Positions 11,850 to 40,319 are shown, counted from the stretch's first letter. The stretch: DNA of 64,000 nucleotides from Tupaia tana (GCA_026018925.1 JAKSZU010000012.1:44369218-44433217), one strand, 5' to 3'. The notes: generated by a model from the sequence alone, not told the origin. Numbers and translations: made by a program.

Positions 11850-12469
11850 GCGCGCGAGTTTTTCGGGATCGCAGGCGGAGCTGCACCGCTCCGGTGACGA
11901 GAGAGTTAAGCTTCACTCCTCTCCCGCCTACGGAGGCGGGGGGGGGGCGGGAGGGAGAGCTGCAACGGAAATAACCGAGCGCTTGGCCGAAAGGAGCCGA
12001 ACCTTATCCGGAAGTAGCCGATCAGTGGGGTCTCGCTCTCCGACCTGAGCCGAGCGTCGGGCCTTGTTCTCCGGATCGGCCGAAGGTGTCCGGAAGAAGG
12101 CGAACCCTGAGGCGGGCAGGGCAATCCTTCCCCGCGGCCCGCAGAGCTCAACGTCTGGTGGGACTCGGCCAGGGCGGAGGAAGCTGGATCCTGGCTCCTG
12201 TCCGGCAGAAGCCGAGTTCGTTCCGGAAGAAGCCGAGCGGACCGGCGCCGGCCTCCGCGTCCCCGGCGTGAGGCAGTAGCGGCGGCGGCTACGACAGCGC
12301 GGGCCGGGATGAACCGCGACGGCTGAGACAGCGGAGGTGCCGGCTGCACGGGTCCCAGCGAGACTCCGGCGAAGCGCCAGCCCTTCGCTTGGGGCTTCGC
12401 CTTGAACCGAGCCCTGCCGCCGCGAGCCCGGACCCCTTTGTGCGGCCGGAGGCGGCGGCGGGAACGGCC
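11850..12469 (+). promoter_or_regulatory. MTA2: CpG-rich MTA2 promoter with iterated ETS-type motifs
   Basis: CpG-dense, TATA-less sequence between the EML3 poly(A) site and the MTA2 start. CCGGAAG, the ETS/GABPA core, occurs at 12009-12015, 12090-12096 and 12223-12229. A 20-base unit containing TCCGG(C/A)AGAAGCCGAG is tandemly duplicated at about 12201-12240. An octamer ATGCAAAT lies further upstream at 11800-11807. The transcription start is not determined. Confidence 0.65.
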
Positions 12470-13601
12470 ATGGCGGCCAACATGTATCGGGTGGGGGGTG
12501 AGTACCGGGCGCAGAGGTGCGGGGCTCGGGCAAGAGAGGTTGGGGGCCGGGACCGGAGAGGCTCGGCACCCGGCAGCGCGGGGAGCAGCGTCTGGGGCGG
12601 CGTGGACCGGAGCGCGGACCGGAACCGGAACCGGGAAATGATGGTGCGGGGACCGGGACGTGGCCAGGCGCTGAGACTCTCGGAGAGGCTGCGGGTAGCC
12701 CCAACGACACTCTTGGGGCCGCGTCGAAGAGTGGTCTTGGGAAAGTGGTTCCGAAGGACCTGATAGGGTAGGGAGGGGGCCGAGTGGCCGGGACGACGGC
12801 TCTGCCACCAGCGAAGGAAGGAACCGCTTGGAGGTTTCCTCTCCCCAGGCGTTATTGTGCGCCGCGGTTCGCAAAGGTGGGGGCCCTGCGCTGGAGTGAA
12901 CAATTGCTCGCTTACTTCGCGACCGGGCTGTAACTCAATCGCTGAGTTGTGGGGTCTGCAGGGGAACCCCTGCTTCTTGTCTGCTACTGAACGCTCACTT
13001 TTGAGTGAAGGATATGATTTTAGAACTAGTTTCTGTTATTCTTTCCACTCCCACTCTCAGTGTCCTCTCTACCTGGGTCCTTGTTTCCTTCGGGTCCACT
13101 CAGGGGGACTTTATCTCTTCCTACTCTGGTGCTCTGGCTCTCCCAGCCCCTCCCCTGATCTTCCTGGTTCTTCCCCACCCTCTCCTACAGATTACGTCTA
13201 TTTTGAGAACTCCTCCAGCAATCCTTACCTGGTTAGACGGATTGAGGAGCTCAACAAGGTGAGTGGAGCACAATCACCTGCCACCCAGAAAGTGCTTTTC
13301 CTTCTGAAATCTCACTGCAGGTGGAAGGAAGGACCTTATCCTGAGTACCCATTCATGTTCATTCATTGGATGTACAGCATTCAGGGAAGGCCACTGAGAG
13401 CTTAGCCGGAGTTGTATTACTCTATCTCTTGGCAAAAGAAAGGGATTTCGAAGTCTGCCCTTGTATGTCTTTACTGCAAAATTCTTGAGCTTTTCTATTT
13501 AGGCTTCTCAGAAACTTACTCACTTGTGGGACCAGCAGTTGGTGTTATGGCTATGTCGCTGGACTCCTATGTAGTCGACCGCGGTTGGAGTCCTGGACCC
13601 G

Positions 13602-13647
<46 letters not shown>

Positions 13648-14787
13648 GGAGGAGAAGGGGTTGTGGTGTGGCCAATCCCCCCTGGCGGGTGATTTCTCAC
13701 TTTCTGTCTCTGTCTTTCTGGCTAGTGCATGTGCCCTATAGCAAAAAAACCTCTCAGAAAAGAAAAGAAACTTAGTCACTTTGTGCGTCGCCACTTTTTT
13801 TTTTTTTTAAGAGATTTTTGCTATAGGCTATGTGTGCTCCCTGGGGAGGCAGAGAAAGAGAAAGCAAGAGATAACCTACCAATTGGGATGGCCACGGTGC
13901 AATCCCTTCTCTGTTTTCCTCTTGCACATGTGGCTGGCGTGAGTTTCAATTTGCCAGGCCTGGGACTCAAACCATAGTCAACCACTTGGGAGTCCAGCAA
14001 TATAACCATTATTTCATTTGCTGATCCTGTGCATCTCTACTTTCAACTGACTGTTTCACCACCATGTTTTCCTTTCCCATAGACTGCAAATGGAAACGTG
14101 GAGGCAAAGGTGGTCTGTCTTTTCCGGCGGAGGGATATTTCCAGTAGCCTCAACAGCCTGGCTGATAGTAATGCCCGTGAGTGTCTTTCACCCTCCCCCT
14201 CACTCCCCTCCACATGATCTGAAGCCTGGGCAGGTTCCTGCAGGTGTTTCCCCTGGTAGCATGCCTGAGGCAGGGGTGTGTGTGAGTTTGGGGGTGGGAA
14301 ATGCCTGGTCTGCAGAGGGAGGCCTGTTTTTACACGTTGGGGTTGGAAGTAGAGTGAAGAGACCATGATAAGGAAAGCCAGAATGTGGTTTTTGTGCAAG
14401 TGGGTGTGTGAAAGAGAGAGGGAGGATACGTAACTGGTGGGTGAGGAAGAGCTTTGGAGAAGCAGGATGCTTTGGGGGCCAGTTGGGGTACACTGGGACA
14501 ATGGATTTGAATGTGAAGGTTTGAAAGTGAAGAGGAAGAGATTGTACTGAGAGGCCTGCATAACGGAGAAGCAGGCTTATTTGTAATTATGAGGTAGTGA
14601 GAATCTGCCAAAAGGAGAGAATAGGAAGCTAGGAGATGGTAGGACAGTTTTCACACACTTTTTTTTTCTTTTTTTATCTCTCTCATTTTCTCCTCCATTT
14701 TATATCTTTCCCTTTTGTCATGTGTCCCTTCTCTTGAAGCTCTTATCTTCTTGAAAAAAAAAATATATGTGTGTGTGTGTGTGTGTA

Positions 14788-14821
<34 letters not shown>

Positions 14822-17800
14822 CATTTTTTTTTTCTAGTTTTCTTAGCTTCTTTTTCCTTTCCTATTTTTTTTTTCCCCTTTCCTCTTGTTCCTCCTTCCT
14901 AAATTGTCTTTCCAGGCAGCTTTGGGCATGAAGGAGTTAATGACGAGCTGGGTTTACCAAGTTCCCTGGCCCTTTGGGGTTTACAACCCTGTGTGGCAGG
15001 GGCTGACCTTGGCCTTGTCCAATCAGAAGGGGTGTGGGGGGTGTGGTCCCCCTTGCTTTAGCACAGGGTTTCCGGAGCTCACAGGCGAGGGGTGGAGCCT
15101 ACTGCACCCCTCCCCCCTCTCCCCCGAGGTTGGGAACAATGCACCAATGAGCCTGGGCCGAGGCTCTTCTGCCCCCTCCCACTTTGGTTGGCTCCCAGCC
15201 AGCTTAACCCTTTCCACCAAGATTTCAGGGCAAGCTGCAGCTCCTTGGGGAGAAAGAGGTTGGCGCTGGCTTGAGAGGTGCTGTCCTTGAAAGGCCCACA
15301 AACTATTATTAGGTTAGAGTTGCATGTGATGTTTTAGAGCAAAGAGTCTGCTGAAATCTGAAAGGACAAACTGGTAAACACAACATTGTATGGCATTTTT
15401 TCATTTTACTGGGTTCTTGGACCTCAGGCTGGTGTAGCAAGAAGGAGACAGGCATGATGTCCTTACTGGGCCTGGTGTGGGCAGTGTTTGTGTTTTAGAA
15501 GGGGCGTCTGAGTACTGGCAGTTGGGTTTGGGATGTGTTTCTCCTGCGTTGTGTGCACTCCCAGCAGCTCTTCACTAGTGATGGAGGGTTGGGGCCTCTG
15601 TAGTGGGACATAGGGCTCAGAGAGGAAGCTGGTCTGGCAGAGAGAGGTATGGAAGGCACCTGGGAAGTGTGTGTAAAAAAGCTGAGATAGGAAATGTTTT
15701 CATGTGTTATAGTTTCCAAGGTGGCTTCTTCCTGGATTAGTTTCTGATTTGGCTTCTTCCTCCTTGGTCTCCCAGGAGAATTTGAGGAGGAATCAAAGCA
15801 ACCAGGGGTGTCGGAGCAGCAGCGACATCAACTGAAGCACCGAGAGCTTTTTCTTTCTCGGCAGTTTGAATCGTTACCAGCCACTCACATACGGTACAGG
15901 ACAGTCGGGGCTAATGTGGCCTGTGTGCACCAATTCAGCAGTTGGAGGGAGTGTGGTGGTGGTGTGTCGGAGGTGCTATGAAGAGGGAAGGAGGGGCTCA
16001 CCCAGGGTTTTTGGACCTGTCTCTGTAGGGGCAAATGCAGCGTGACCCTCTTGAATGAAACAGATATCTTGAGCCAGTATTTGGAAAAAGAGGTGAGAAA
16101 CAGGTGCTGGGAGATGAGGGAGGGGAATGTATATTGCCCCCAAAGGCAAGAGGAAAGTAAGACAGTGATGAGGTACAGGGATGACAGAATGCCTGTCTTG
16201 TGAACCCTAGGTACAGCCCATGGCCCCACCTTTGTGGATTGTTGCCCTGCTTACCTTCTCTCTCTCCATCCCCAGGACTGTTTTTTTTACTCGCTGGTGT
16301 TTGACCCTGTGCAGAAGACACTTCTAGCTGACCAGGGGGAGATCAGAGTTGGTTGCAAATACCAAGCTGAGATCCCAGATCGCCTGGCAGAGGGTAAGCA
16401 GTAGGACAGACTGACTGTATGGCTGCTGGGTTATCTGACAGCAAGGGCTGCTTTAATGTCATTGTTTTGTGGGTGGCTTGCCCCAGAGGTGTGTGGCACA
16501 CAGTCTGCAAGCCTCTCTTCTGTGACCCTGACTGAATGGGGCCTTGGGTGCCTGGAAGGGGCGAGGGAGCACAGTTGGGAAGAGAAGTCTGAGAGTGGAA
16601 ATGGCTGACATAATCCAAGCAGAAGAGGAGGAAAGAGATGCTATCGTGAGTGATTAAGACACCAGTTATTTTCCCCTTCCTTCTCTCCAATGATGCCTTT
16701 ACTCTGTTCTCCAGGAGAATCTGATAACCGAAACCAACAGAAGATGGAGATGAAGGTCTGGGACCCAGACAATCCTCTTACAGACCGGCAGATTGATCAG
16801 TTTCTCGTGGTGGCCCGGTGAGGGGTGGGTGGATGGGGAAGATGGGTTTGGGGGAGATACGGAAATAACGTAGTTTTGAGGCTCACTCATTCCTTTTTTT
16901 AAAAAATCACTACTTTATTTTATTTATTTATTATTATTATTATTATTATCTAATTTGGCCAAAGGCAGACAGAGGGAGAGCAAGCTGCTAGGTCACGGAC
17001 CCGAACTGTGGTCGACTACGTGGGAGCACCCTAAACACCATGCTCCTGATGGCCCCAGGCTCACTCAAAAAAAAAAAAAAAAAAAAAAAAAGATGGGCTT
17101 CTTTTTTTCCCTTGGCCATAGGTGTTTTGCTTACTTCTCCTGTTAGCTCCTCAGCCCTAGGCCTTCTTTTTCTTTCTCAGTTGACTTCTCAATCTCTCCC
17201 TTAGGGCTGTGGGGACCTTCGCTAGAGCCCTAGATTGCAGCAGCTCCATTCGGCAGCCAAGCCTGCACATGAGTGCAGCTGCCGCCTCCCGGGACATCAC
17301 CCTGGTGAGCAGAAGTTGGTGGGTGGGACAGGAGAGGAAGGGTATCGTAGAAGGTGTTGGGATATTTAAAGAGCAGCAGGATTTCAGTTTGTCAGCATTG
17401 TTCTCCACCTTTCCTGTAGTTTCATGCAATGGATACTTTGCAAAGGAATGGCTATGACCTGGCCAAGGCCATGTCAACCCTGGTACCCCAGGGGGGGCCC
17501 GTACTGTGTCGGGATGAGATGGAAGAATGGTCTGCCTCAGAGGCCATGCTTTTTGAGGAGGCCCTAGAGAAGTACGGGAAGGATTTCAATGATATTCGTC
17601 AGGATTTCGTAAGTAGATGGGGCCAGGAGGAGAGGTGGGAGAGAGGACAGGTGAGGGACCAGGAACTGGGGCCGGATGGCAGCCTTCTTCCCTCTGCCCT
17701 TACAGCTACCCTGGAAGTCACTTGCCAGCATAGTCCAGTTTTATTACATGTGGAAAACCACAGACCGGTATATTCAGCAGGTATCTGGGCTGGGGAGGCT

Positions 17801-20612
17801 GGACCAGAGGCTACCTGCTCACCTGTGCCTTTGAAGTTGGTGACAGCCTCCTGTCTTTTCTTTCCTGCAGAAAAGATTGAAAGCTGCCGAGGCAGACAGT
17901 AAACTGAAACAGGTCTACATCCCCACCTAGTAAGTGTGCGGGCCTGAGAAGCTGGCACATTTCCTTCCTCTCCCGCAACCTGTGCTTTCCTCAGCGATTG
18001 GGAGTGGGCAGGAGACAGGGCCCAATTTGAGAGACAGGGTGGAAATGGATTTGGTTTCTTTTCCTTGACTAATTTCCTGGTTTCTTCCGTATTAGCACTA
18101 AGCCAAACCCTAATCAAATCATTTCTGTGGGTTCAAAACCTGGTATGAACGGAGCTGGGTTCCAGAAGGGCCTGACTTGCGAGAGCTGTCACAGTGAGTT
18201 CCATGGAAGGACAGGGATGCTAGGGGTGGGTGGGAAGTGTGCTCTAAGGGACTGAGGTCGCATGTCTCTTCTCTGACCTCACCCTCCTCTGCATGCTCTT
18301 ACAGCCACACAGTCTGCCCAGTGGTATGCCTGGGGCCCACCCAACATGCAGTGCCGCCTCTGTGCTTCCTGTTGGATCTACTGGAAGAAGTATGGGGGAC
18401 TGAAGACCCCAACCCAGCTCGAGGGGGCTGCTCGGGGCACCACGGTAAGGATTAGTGAGGTGACAGGCACAGGTGTACAGTGAGCACATTGACATGAGCT
18501 ATAGGCAAAGGCTAGAGTACATGACATCTTACGGGATGTTGATTTGATGGGCAGGGGGTGCTTGATAGTGCTTGGGGAGCAAGATGGGTCAGGTGGTCAG
18601 TAAAGAGATCAGGCAGAGGGACCAGCAGAGGGCATGGCGGTTATGTTGTTAGACTCTTACCACGGCTGAATGTGGTCAGAGTTCCAGACCTTGTGGCTTG
18701 AAACTGATGCCAGGCATATGCATGCCCACAGTCCTGAGAAGAGAGTGGAGGAGAAGGGATTGCAGCGTGGCCATCCCCCCGGGGGTGATTTCTTGCTTTC
18801 TGTCTATCTCTGGCGAGCGCATGTGCCCTGTGGTAGAAAAGTCTCTCTTGGTTGCTCTCTGTAGGGAATGGAAAAAAGAAGGGAGCCTCAGTGTTGATTT
18901 GTATTCTCTCTTTTCCCTTGCTTTCCTCTAGGAGCCACACTCGCGAGGTCATTTGTCCAGACCTGAAGCCCAGAGCCTCTCTCCCTATACAACCAGCGCC
19001 AACCGGGCCAAGCTACTGGCTAAGAACAGGCAAACTTTTCTGCTCCAGACCACAAAGCTGACCCGTCTTGCCAGACGCATGTGCAGGGACCTGTTGCAGC
19101 CGAGGAGGGCTGCCCGCCGGCCCTATGCCCCTATCAATGCCAATGCCATCAAGGCAGAGTGTAAGGGCAGGAGTGATGGGACTAGTGGAGGGTTCAGGGT
19201 CACTCTGCCCAGAGACCAGGGTTTCTCTGGGTGTTTAATGACAACAGTGATAGTAAGCCACTGAGTTCCTTAAGGAGATTAGACATGACTCCTGACTCCA
19301 CAAGAGGCCTGAATAGTGAAGCCCCTTCAGAAGCTTTTGTCTTTGTTGTCCAGGCTCCATTCGACTCCCTAAGGCTGCGAAGACTCCACTGAAGATTCAC
19401 CCTTTGGTGCGGCTGCCCTTAGCAACTATCGTCAAAGATCTGGGTATGGGATGGGGAAGCAGACTGATTCAGGGTGGGACAGGATGGAGAACCAGTTAGG
19501 GTGGGGTCAGGCGCCCAGTCCACTCACTGTCAAGAACCTTATCTTCCCTTGCACTTTCCTTTCCCAGCAGGTCCTAGAGATTTAGTCTCACAAACTGGAC
19601 TTTTGTGGGTTAACCATGTTTTTTTTTTTTTTTTTTCCCCATAAGCTTTCTAGTACTACCATACTGATTTGATAAGGTCATAATGATTTTTGAAATACTG
19701 GTGATAACTTGCCAGATGCTCCCCCTGTCTTTGCTATGGGCATGCCCAGGTAAACTGCTGACCCAGGGAGACAAGGTGGAGGTAAGAAGGGATACTGCAT
19801 GGAGAAGAGAAAAGTTGCGAAGGTTTCCTGTCTGTTTTCCTGGCAGTGGCCCAGGCGCCTTTGAAACCAAAAACACCTCGAGGTACCAAGACCCCTATCA
19901 ACCGAAACCAGCTGACCCAGAACCGAGGCCTGGGAGGCATTATGGTGAAACGGGCCTATGAGACTGTGAGTTGACGGATGGGTGGGCTGAGCTGAGTTGG
20001 GTGAGTTTTGGATTCTGATAGGAGTCTGAGAGGGTTGCCTTCCTCCTTGTGCCCACCTGTTTTTTCCAGATGGCGGGGGCAGGGATCCCCTTCTCTGCCA
20101 ATGGAAGGCCTCTGGCCTCAGGGATTCGCTCAAGTTCACAGCCAGCAGCCAAGCGTCAGAAACTAAACCCAGCTGATGCTCCCAATCCAGTGGTGTTTGT
20201 GGCTACAAAAGATACCAGGTAGGAATTCCACCATGGGAGGGACTGAGAGGTTGGCAAACCAGGTTGGTGGTTGTGGGAAAGAAGTATCTGAGGAAGACCA
20301 GTTCCAGGAAGATTGTGGCTGCAGCGTGGGGGTGTCAGAAAAGAATGGACTGGAAGGCAGAATTGTAGTGTGGCATGTGGGGTTTCACCTGGGGATCTTA
20401 GCATTCCTTAAACCTTTTCTATTCCCTTTGTACCCTTTTTGGCTAGGGCCCTCCGGAAGGCTCTGACCCACCTAGAGATGCGGCGAGCTGCCCGCAGGCC
20501 TAACTTGCCCCTGAAGGTGAAGCAGACTCTGATGACAGTGCGGCCCGCGGTCCCTCTCCCTGCACCCTCACATCCTGCCAGTACCAATGAGCCCATCGTC
20601 CTGGAGGACTGA
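12470..20612 (+). CDS. MTA2: Metastasis-associated protein MTA2 (NuRD subunit), 18 coding exons
   Basis: Exons: 12470-12497, 13191-13258, 14083-14176, 15776-15893, 16029-16092, 16276-16393, 16715-16817, 17205-17304, 17420-17608, 17706-17780, 17871-17929, 18096-18193, 18305-18444, 18932-19160, 19354-19443, 19847-19965, 20070-20218, 20447-20612. The total is 668 codons plus TGA, identical in length to human MTA2. The start GCCATGG has a strong Kozak context. Domain order: BAH (about 1-144), ELM2 (about 145-256), which recruits HDAC1/2, SANT (about 263-315; [21 protein letters not shown]), GATA-type zinc finger (CESC from residue 367, with the second pair CRLCASC in exon 13), then a basic RBBP4/7-binding stretch ([19 protein letters not shown]) and the acidic end [11 protein letters not shown]2 is a scaffold of the nuclear NuRD deacetylase-remodeller. 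No disablement is seen. Confidence 0.96.
13527..13760 (+). repeat. Form A SINE with internal (GT)20 expansion
   Basis: The head is at about 13527-13600. A GT run at 13604-13643 replaces the region that is normally GCGTGTGCGTGCGTGCCC, so the microsatellite grew from the SINE's own GTGYGT motif. The A-type 3' end follows. Confidence 0.85.
13793..14028 (-). repeat. Diverged form A SINE
   Basis: Begins with a T-run and AGAGATTTTTGCTATAGG and ends TTTGCTGATCC. It lies 54 bases upstream of MTA2 exon 3. Confidence 0.75.
14177..15775 (+). other. MTA2 intron 3, with a promoter-like island
   Basis: The first part is unique sequence, then TG/TA microsatellites at about 14768-14820. From about 14930 to 15290 the intron becomes GC-rich, with CCAAT at 15019-15023 (TCCAATCAG), a second CCAAT at 15142-15146 (ACCAATGAG), and TGACCTTGG at 15004-15012, an ERR/SF1-type half-site. 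No coding exon or repeat family is recognised there. It is a candidate intronic enhancer or alternative promoter. Confidence 0.4.
16895..17091 (-). repeat. Form B SINE followed by an A26 run
   Basis: Reverse B tail with ATTATT repeats, then TAATTTGGCCAAAGG, and the head end at about 17058 (CTGATGGCCCC). A pure A-run at about 17067-17092 follows. Confidence 0.75.
18618..18845 (+). repeat. Form A SINE in MTA2 intron 13
   Basis: GGGACCAGCAGAGGGCATGGCGG head, GGAGAAGGGATTGCAGCGTGG body and GCCCTGTGGTAGAAAAG end. Confidence 0.8.
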
Positions 20613-21154
20613 GCATCTGTGGGGAAGGGAGGTGGGCTGAGATATAGAAGATGGGTATCCAGGGCACCCAAACTCCCTTCCCTTTAGTATCAAAGGGAGG
20701 GAGGATGGGGGCAAGGGAGTGTATGTCCCTAGAGGGCTTGTGCGCCCTCTAGTGTCACCACCTCCTGACTTGTACCCATCCCATGCTTCTCTGTGCTTGG
20801 TGATGGAGGGTGAACTGCAGGAACTTGGCCTATGTGGGCACCTAGCCTGTTTGGGGATAGGACCCACAGTTGTCTTAGACAGTTTTGGGGGGGAGGGTTT
20901 TTTAATTTTTTAAAAATTTTGCCTCCCTTTGTGAAAGGGGTTGGGGAGGGGAAGAGGAAACAGCTATCAGGTGGTGGTACCTGATTGGGGGAGGGGGGCG
21001 TGCACTGCCATGTCTTTTTTTTTTTTTTTTCTTTTTTTTTCTAATTGAGGGTTTCTCTTCCTGTCCGGTGTCCGGACTTTCCTAATTGGAACTTTGAGAG
21101 GCCCCTAAGCTGGCATCAACCCCAGCCCATGCTCGCTCTTTCCATCCCTCCCCT

Positions 21155-21181
21155 CCCCCCCCCCCCCCCCCCCCCCCCCCC
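21155..21181 (+). repeat. Poly(C) tract, C27, in the MTA2 3' UTR
   Basis: Twenty-seven uninterrupted C residues, preceded by CCCTCCCCT. It lies 24 bases before AATAAA, so it would be transcribed as a poly(rC) element able to bind PCBP/hnRNP K proteins, if its length is real. Confidence 0.85.
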
Positions 21182-21205
21182 GCCTTTTGTACGCCAATTC
21201 TCAGA

Positions 21206-21211
21206 AATAAA
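21206..21211 (+). terminator. MTA2 polyadenylation signal AATAAA
   Basis: AGAAATAAAGATC, with a T-rich downstream element (TTTTGTCCGTTTTTTT). A second AATAAA lies at 21267-21272. Confidence 0.85.
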
Positions 21212-21317
21212 GATCTTTTGTCCGTTTTTTTAACCTCGGATTCTGTAATTGGTTCTTATAGTAACAAATAAAAAACTGTTTTCTTCAGCTCCTCCTGGCT
21301 CAGCTGTTCTCTGCCAT

Positions 21318-21320
<3 letters not shown>

Positions 21321-21350
<30 letters not shown>
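21321..21350 (+). repeat. (TG)15 microsatellite
   Basis: Pure TG run just downstream of the MTA2 poly(A) region. Confidence 0.95.
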
Positions 21351-21352
<2 letters not shown>

Positions 21353-21362
21353 GTGGGGGTAC

Positions 21363-21395
21363 CCTTTATTTCCCCTTTAAAAGGAGAAATAAAGG
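21363..21395. terminator. Near-perfect palindrome with AATAAA on both strands
   Basis: CCTTTATTTC (21363-21372) mirrors GAAATAAAGG (21386-21395), and inner CCTTT/AAAGG pairs as well. AATAAA is readable on both strands, and a further AATAAA follows on the + strand near 21404. It could act as a backup terminator for MTA2 and for any antisense transcript; this is inference. Confidence 0.4.
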
Positions 21396-21674
21396 ACAAA
21401 GGACAATAAAGGAGCTACAGATGGTGCTTGCCCTGGGAACAGCTTTATGAGATAGGCATCCTGGACAGAGGCAGCCTGTTCCAGCTAGCCACCTTGTGGG
21501 ACCCAGACTGCTTCCCAGCTGCCAGTGGTGCTGGAGCCCAAGCACCATCTTGGCCCAGATTCATTCAAAGTAGTTGGGATAAGCTGGCTTTCTAGATAGC
21601 TGGTGGCCTCCATAGGATGGGGCCTTGAGGGTGTTTTGTCCTTCCTGTTTTCCAAGTCCCCTGCCCTCCCCTTT

Positions 21675-22262
21675 TAATATAATTATTCAATTTTATTTTT
21701 TATATTTTAACATATTCATTTAACTTTATTATTTTTAATTTTGACTAGAGAGAGGGAAAGTGAGAAAGCAAACCACCAGGTCTGGGACTCAAAACATGGT
21801 CACCCATGTGGGAGTCCAGTGCCTTAACCACCATGCCACCTGCTGACTCCCCTTCCTTTCCTTTTTACTTAGGGAACTTGGGGAGTTTCTAGTAGTCAGT
21901 GGTGGTGGTGGGTACTGATTTTACTGCTTCCATTTGTGGTGTCTGTAGAAACTTTTTCAGGATCCTCAGGGCCAGCCTCAGCAACTGCCTTGATAGTAGG
22001 GTCTACTCTAGTGCTTCTTCCAGCCTTTGTTTGTTTCGAGAGTTTTTTGCTATAGGGCGTTTGCGCTTGTCAGAAAGACAGAGACAGAGAGATAGAAAGG
22101 GAGAAATCACCCCCCAGGGGGGATGGCTGCAATCCCTTCTCCATTCTCTGGGATCTTGGGCACGCGCCCAGCATGAGTTTAAGCCACCGGGTCTGGGACT
22201 CAAACGGCCGTCGGCTACATGGGAGTTCAGTGACATAGCCTTTACGCTAACTGCTGGTCCCC
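21675..22262 (-). repeat. Form B then form A SINE downstream of MTA2
   Basis: B copy at about 21675-21852, about 170 bases of unique sequence, then an A copy at about 22030-22262 ending GCTAACTGCTGGTCCCC. Confidence 0.8.
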
Positions 22263-23089
22263 AGCCTTTTTAGGATACAAATTAAATGATTGAGGTGGGC
22301 CCCATGGAACACCTTAGAGGAGAGAGCAAGAAATACAGTCTCTCGGTGCTCCTTAGACACTTGCTTTGGAGATAGGGAACAGCCTCAGCAGTGTGACTTG
22401 TTCAGTCACAGACCTTGGTATGTCTCCCTCAGGTCCACTGCTATCTGCACCAACCAGCTACTTAACTCATCTGATAACTCCAACTCATGGTCCTTGTCCC
22501 TGTCCCTCCCGCCTCCTCAGCCCTTGTATTCTCTTCCAACCCAGAGCTTACATAGGTAGTATATGGAGGAAAAGACCACTATACCAGTGTAGGGGTCAGG
22601 GGCTAGTCAGTAGCACTTTCTGCCTCTAATGTTTTTGCTCAGCAGCTTCCATAGTCGGTTCCCCTTACCGCTTTGGAGTAGGTGGGTCGCTCTGAAGCCT
22701 CCTGTATTCAGTCAACAAGGCCCACAACTGCGGAAGGAATGAGCCTAGCTTACTAGGACCGCAGCGATCTAGCTGTGACCTCATGGAGTCCGGAAGGTGC
22801 CCGTAGGGCCAGAACTCTCTAGCCAGGGTTAGGAAGCCGTCCTTTTGCGGAGAACAGAAGCAGAAGAGAGTAACAGCCCTGATAAGGTTGACTGCTCAGG
22901 AACAGTCCAGGGCTCAGTGGAGAAAAAGGCTAGAAGCTGCCCGTCCTCCACCTTTATTCGCTGGGTAAATGTGAGTATGACGGCGCAGCCGCGCGGGTCT
23001 CCATTGCCGGGTGAAGAAGCTCACACCCGGCCCGCAACCACCTGGCTAGGAAAGGACTGACTGTCAAGGATCCAACAGAGCTGCGGCCC
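22263..23089 (+). other. Intergenic MTA2-TUT1 sequence
   Basis: Unique DNA without a convincing ORF. From about 22640 GC content and CpG frequency rise toward the TUT1 promoter. No RNA gene was recognised. Confidence 0.5.
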
Positions 23090-39633
<16,544 letters not shown>

Positions 39634-39653
39634 AGACGTGAACACTAAAGGAC

Positions 39654-39659
39654 AATAAA
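39654..39659 (+). terminator. TUT1 polyadenylation signal AATAAA
   Basis: Only 20 bases separate the TGA (39631-39633) from this signal, followed by a T-rich element at about 39690. The 3' UTR is very short. Confidence 0.85.
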
Positions 39660-40319
39660 GCTACTAGTTTAATACAAGTGTTCTCCATTTTTTTTCATAA
39701 TTTTCAACTTCCACCCAGTACTTTCCCTCTCCCTTTCTCCCCAGACCTTAAGGCAGGTCTCCGCCCTGCTGGGTCTGACCACCCTAACCTGGGTCTCTCC
39801 CCCCCTTCCTCCCCTTCCTTCCTACCACTTGGCACAGCTTGCTGGGACAGCTTAGGTACCCGCCTGGCTACCAGCCGGAGTGGGAGGGCAGGTGGGGTGA
39901 GAACCACCCTCGTCTCTGGGTATGCTGCTGCCACAGATTTATGAATGGTGACAGGGCTGGCAGTTCAGGTTCAGGGCTCGTGCATTCTCCCGTTTAATGA
40001 AGTTAATCCTGTTCTTAAATTGGGTAGGAGATTTTCAAACCTCAATATGGGTAAAAGGCAATCTATCAGAGCCGAATTGTCTTCCGTGGTCAGCGTCTGA
40101 AGGGGCAGAGTCCAGCCTCCTGACAGGTGGAAGGGACCTGCCATATTCCCTCTGCTCCTTCCCAGCTGCGGGCCAGAGGTCGGGCATCCTTTTTCCCTAC
40201 AGTAATACCTCACGTTTGCAGGGAGTTTCACACTTAGGCCCCTGTTAAATGTGTATTTAAAACATAATTCCCTCTAAGAAAAAAGTAACAGCGAGGACAA
40301 AAGGAATAGAACAAACTGG

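Larger units (their letters stand above)
20613..21240 (+). other. MTA2: MTA2 3' UTR
   Basis: Unique sequence from the TGA to the poly(A) signals. It carries T-rich blocks at about 20898-20915 and 21016-21040 and a pure C27 run just upstream of the poly(A) signal. No ORF of interest is present. Confidence 0.8.

Noticed and set aside
11906..12874. 322-codon minus-strand ORF over the MTA2 promoter
   Set aside because: Arg/Pro-rich low-complexity translation of a CpG island, with no recognisable domain.
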